Assembly (NCBI GenBank): GCA_946406115.1
Contig: OX291550.1
Span: forward strand, 4,330,803-4,394,802
From: Apoda limacodes
Taxonomy: Eukaryota > Arthropoda > Insecta > Lepidoptera > Limacodidae
Direction of reading: 5' to 3'
DNA length: 64,000 nucleotides
Part shown: positions 61,248 to 64,000 of the stretch, one piece after another
Layout: every line of letters starts with the position of its first letter
Position numbering within the stretch: the first letter of the stretch is position 1
The notes under the pieces: model-generated
The model's database searches: none
The model's input: the letters and a program-made list of their open reading frames with translations, nothing else
Told to the model about the DNA's origin: nothing
Position numbers and translations under genes: made by a program

Positions 61248-64000
61248 TATACAAACAAATAGACAGATATATTGATTTGGCTAATCAGGAGAAAAAGAGA
61301 TCAATACGAGTAACGTAATATATCGTAAGAGGAAAAAAAACATTTATTTAATTGAATGTCAAAACTAAAATAAAAAATAGTTAAAAAACATTGAGCTATT
61401 ATTTATTTATACTAAAGGGTTTCAGCAATAGGAAAATAGCTCTATAGGATCCTTGCAGTTTCGGTATATACCAGAATATGTCATGGAACTGGGTAAACAG
61501 AAAAACTGTAAGGCTCAGTTCTACTCAGTTTATCTCGGTCTACGAATAAAATAACATTAAATAAATAACATTTCTGGTAAAAATCCTATGTGCTGAAGCC
61601 TCAAACCGCATTAGCTACACCATTACTCTGAATGCGTCGTGCTTTTAAAGTAAATTGGATGATAAAACTGTCACTGGAAATGGATTTAACTACTGACTTT
61701 TTTAAGCTAAAATGGTGTAATATTACTTGAAAAGTAAGTTATTTAAGTTGCTTAATGTTTCTTGTGTTCCGCTGAATTTTAATATCTATACAAAAACTTT
61801 GTAGTTCATTGTTTTAAGGGCTAAAAATACCCTTCCGACACTACAAAGATTATATATAATACATAAATGTTTTTATTATTATAGAAAGAAATCATTTTTG
61901 TGTCTGTCTGTCCCAGTGGAATATCTCAATAGTCCATAAAACTGTAACTTTACAAAATGTCGTTATCTGATATTTAGGCAAAAAGTAACTATCTCTTAAG
62001 GTGAAAAACCGGAAAAAACAGCTAAAATCAAGATTATTATTGAAAATAATGAAAAAGAGCTTTTCTCCTATGATAAATAAAAATAATAATACAGTTCCGC
62101 TTTTAAAACATGTTGAAAAATTAAGTCACACTGGGCAAAGTCACTTACCTATACAGCCACACTTCGATTAATACTAGGTATGTATATTTCTAACTTGGTT
62201 GAAGATATTTTGTTTGTAATGTTATTTAAGATACCTGCTTATTCCCGATATGTAGTTTAATACTACCGGAAAACCGCGTTTAAATTAATTAAGGTAGATT
62301 AAAAGTAATGTATTTATTTAGTAAGTTCATATTTGGCTTGTGTTTACTTTTCTCATATTCGAAAGTCCTTTTTCCCTTTCCCATCCCTTAGGTATGTTTC
62401 TACTATTTCATTTCCTCATTTAGTTTTAAATTTAATGATACTTTTTGGGAACATGCAATCTAAATAACAAAAACATTAATTTAGTTGCACCAAATTTGTT
62501 TGTTAACTTTGAAGTCAACTGACGTTGATTACGTCACTACGTTCACGGTCTATAACGGCTGAATTTGGAATTTAACATACTTATAGCTTAAACTTATATT
62601 TTAATTAGTATTAAAACAATTATTTCATTCTAACTTGAAACCGATAAAATAAAAAAGGTAACCTAACAGACACCAGTAGGTACTGTAGACTTTACGACCT
62701 CTCGATAGCTTAAAAGGAAATAGAAATGCTAGCGAACTTCTTATCCCAGTAAATACTTTATGGTTATATTACGAAGCTGTAACAGACGGTGTCAGATAGT
62801 TTGGATGAAAACAACCGGAACACCGGATTGTTCCTTTTTTCCATAGGATGACATGACCAGACCTGGAAAGTCTTGGTAATTTGGAGGGCCGGTTCTTTAA
62901 TTTTACCCAGAAGCCCTAAGGTATTATAGAATGGCTCTGTGTAGCCAGTAAACTGAACGTCAGACACTTCTGTGTCAAATGTCTGAACATCCATTAAAGG
63001 TCGATTAGATAGACCAACAAATGTAACGCACGAGCAAACCTATAATCGTCAATGAAGGATGCCCCTGGGAACCAATGAAGTTGAAATCTAAGTGTTGTGT
63101 TTGTATAATGTAATTTAAGCAAAGGAAATATTTACAATATGGAAGTCGCCTTAGATTAAAAAAGAACAATAAAAAAACACAAAAGATCTCCCGAATATGC
63201 ATAGTTTTACTTAAGCAGATAGATCCCGTACCTAGAGGTATTTTATGGTTAAAGCAAGTAGAGATACCCCCTCTCACCAAAGAGAAATATATATGATGAT
63301 CAAGACGTGACCACCATATGGCCCCTTACAAAAGAAATCTGAAACCGCTATAATAAAGTAAATAAAACATACATACAGAACCCAAATATCTAATAACAGT
63401 ATTTTGATTTGATATATGATTGTCTAATAGCGTGATTGTGGACCGCTATGGTGTGACCTACGCAACCCTGATTCTAAAAGTTATGAGTTTCGGCAGGTTC
63501 TAGCATGGCAAGTAAATTTATAATAATAAACCTTAATTCTACACAATATAAGTATCTTAATACTTTAATTATTAATTTTAACTAGCTTGTCTCACACAAA
63601 TAGTGTATATCTCCCTAAGATATCTATTACAATGCATAACGACTATAAGTGGTATTATCGTCTCTCTGAACCTGATTTCGTCAGTTTCTATTATAGTAAA
63701 ATACCCCAAATCATTTTCAACTAAACATTGAGATGATATGATGTACCTATATCTAATATTTAAAAATAGGGAGATTTATAAAACTCTTAAATCCCGCACA
63801 AGCGTGAGTGGCTATAAGGGATGTATTACACACAATCCTCCATTTATCAACCCCTTGAAATATTAAATTAATGTGAACGATTATAAAGGAAATTATAAAT
63901 ATTGTAGAATTTAAATAAGTTATTTTAATAAATTATTGCAATCAACTTAATTAAGTTTTACTACCAGAACGTCAATTTAAATAGGTAACTAACCCGTCTT
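61248..64000. other. Intergenic, no gene recognised
   Basis: AT-rich. The stretch 62,760-63,000 is GC-richer with a 76-residue minus-strand frame (62,994-62,764) that could be an exon but has no recognised motif or splice evidence. No named repeat was identified in this stretch. Confidence 0.35.

Noticed and set aside
62764..62994. Host exon on the minus strand
   Set aside because: Slightly GC-richer 76-codon frame, but no recognisable family or matching splice signals; not enough to call.

Overview
The window is AT-rich, intron-scale animal nuclear DNA, and it looks like moth or butterfly (Lepidoptera). The clue is the dispersed repeats: a LINE 3' end carrying an accacttaccatcaggcg-type tail, tRNA-derived SINEs ending in a GTGGACTATGGCCTAA-type tail, elements running from GGCCAAGTGCGAG to CGGAACCCTA, and repeats ending in TTTTTTGAAGTCGGTTAA. 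I found no convincing exon of a host gene, no tRNA or complete rRNA gene and no CRISPR array. Nearly everything that can be named is a mobile element or a tandem repeat.

Layout. 0-5 kb: AT-rich filler, two small tandem arrays and a TA-flanked mariner-type MITE. 5.2-7.3 kb: a decayed Jockey-clade LINE (minus strand) whose ORF1 is fused almost directly to the 3' end of ORF2, so the element lacks nuclease and RT. 9.9-24.9 kb: a patchwork of SINEs, dispersed repeats (families called A to E here), pieces resembling the internal control region of 5S rRNA, perfect 27-bp and 33-bp minisatellites, a hairpin-forming 35-bp minisatellite and several LINE 3' ends. 26.4-34 kb: more family C and E repeats and a transposase relic. 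34.75-35.3 kb: a small PIF/Harbinger-type element with TAA target duplications and the remains of a MADF-domain gene. 35.3-35.6 kb: a degenerate GGGTAA-like array.

41,115-48,830 is the centrepiece: a complete errantivirus (Ty3/gypsy-type endogenous retrovirus) of 7,716 bp. It has two identical 274-bp LTRs, an ACGT target duplication, a tRNA-Ser-type primer site, gag, pol and env. Gag feeds pol by a -1 frameshift at a canonical AAATTTT heptamer. Env appears to come from a spliced RNA: a consensus donor lies just after a short leader AUG, and the acceptor near the end of the integrase frame restores a signal peptide in the right phase. The same AUG heads a seven-codon uORF in unspliced RNA. Env has a furin-type site, a fusion-peptide-like segment, N-glycosylation sites and a transmembrane anchor, and its last codons are written across the polypurine tract and the 3' LTR. 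The only visible lesion is a +1 frame break between RNase H and integrase. Identical LTRs mean the insertion is recent.

50.7-54.1 kb holds three unrelated RT fragments. The first shares its 3' end with the 5.2-kb LINE. The rest of the window is AT-rich with a few dispersed repeats and two long perfect inverted repeats at 60.6 and 61.2 kb.
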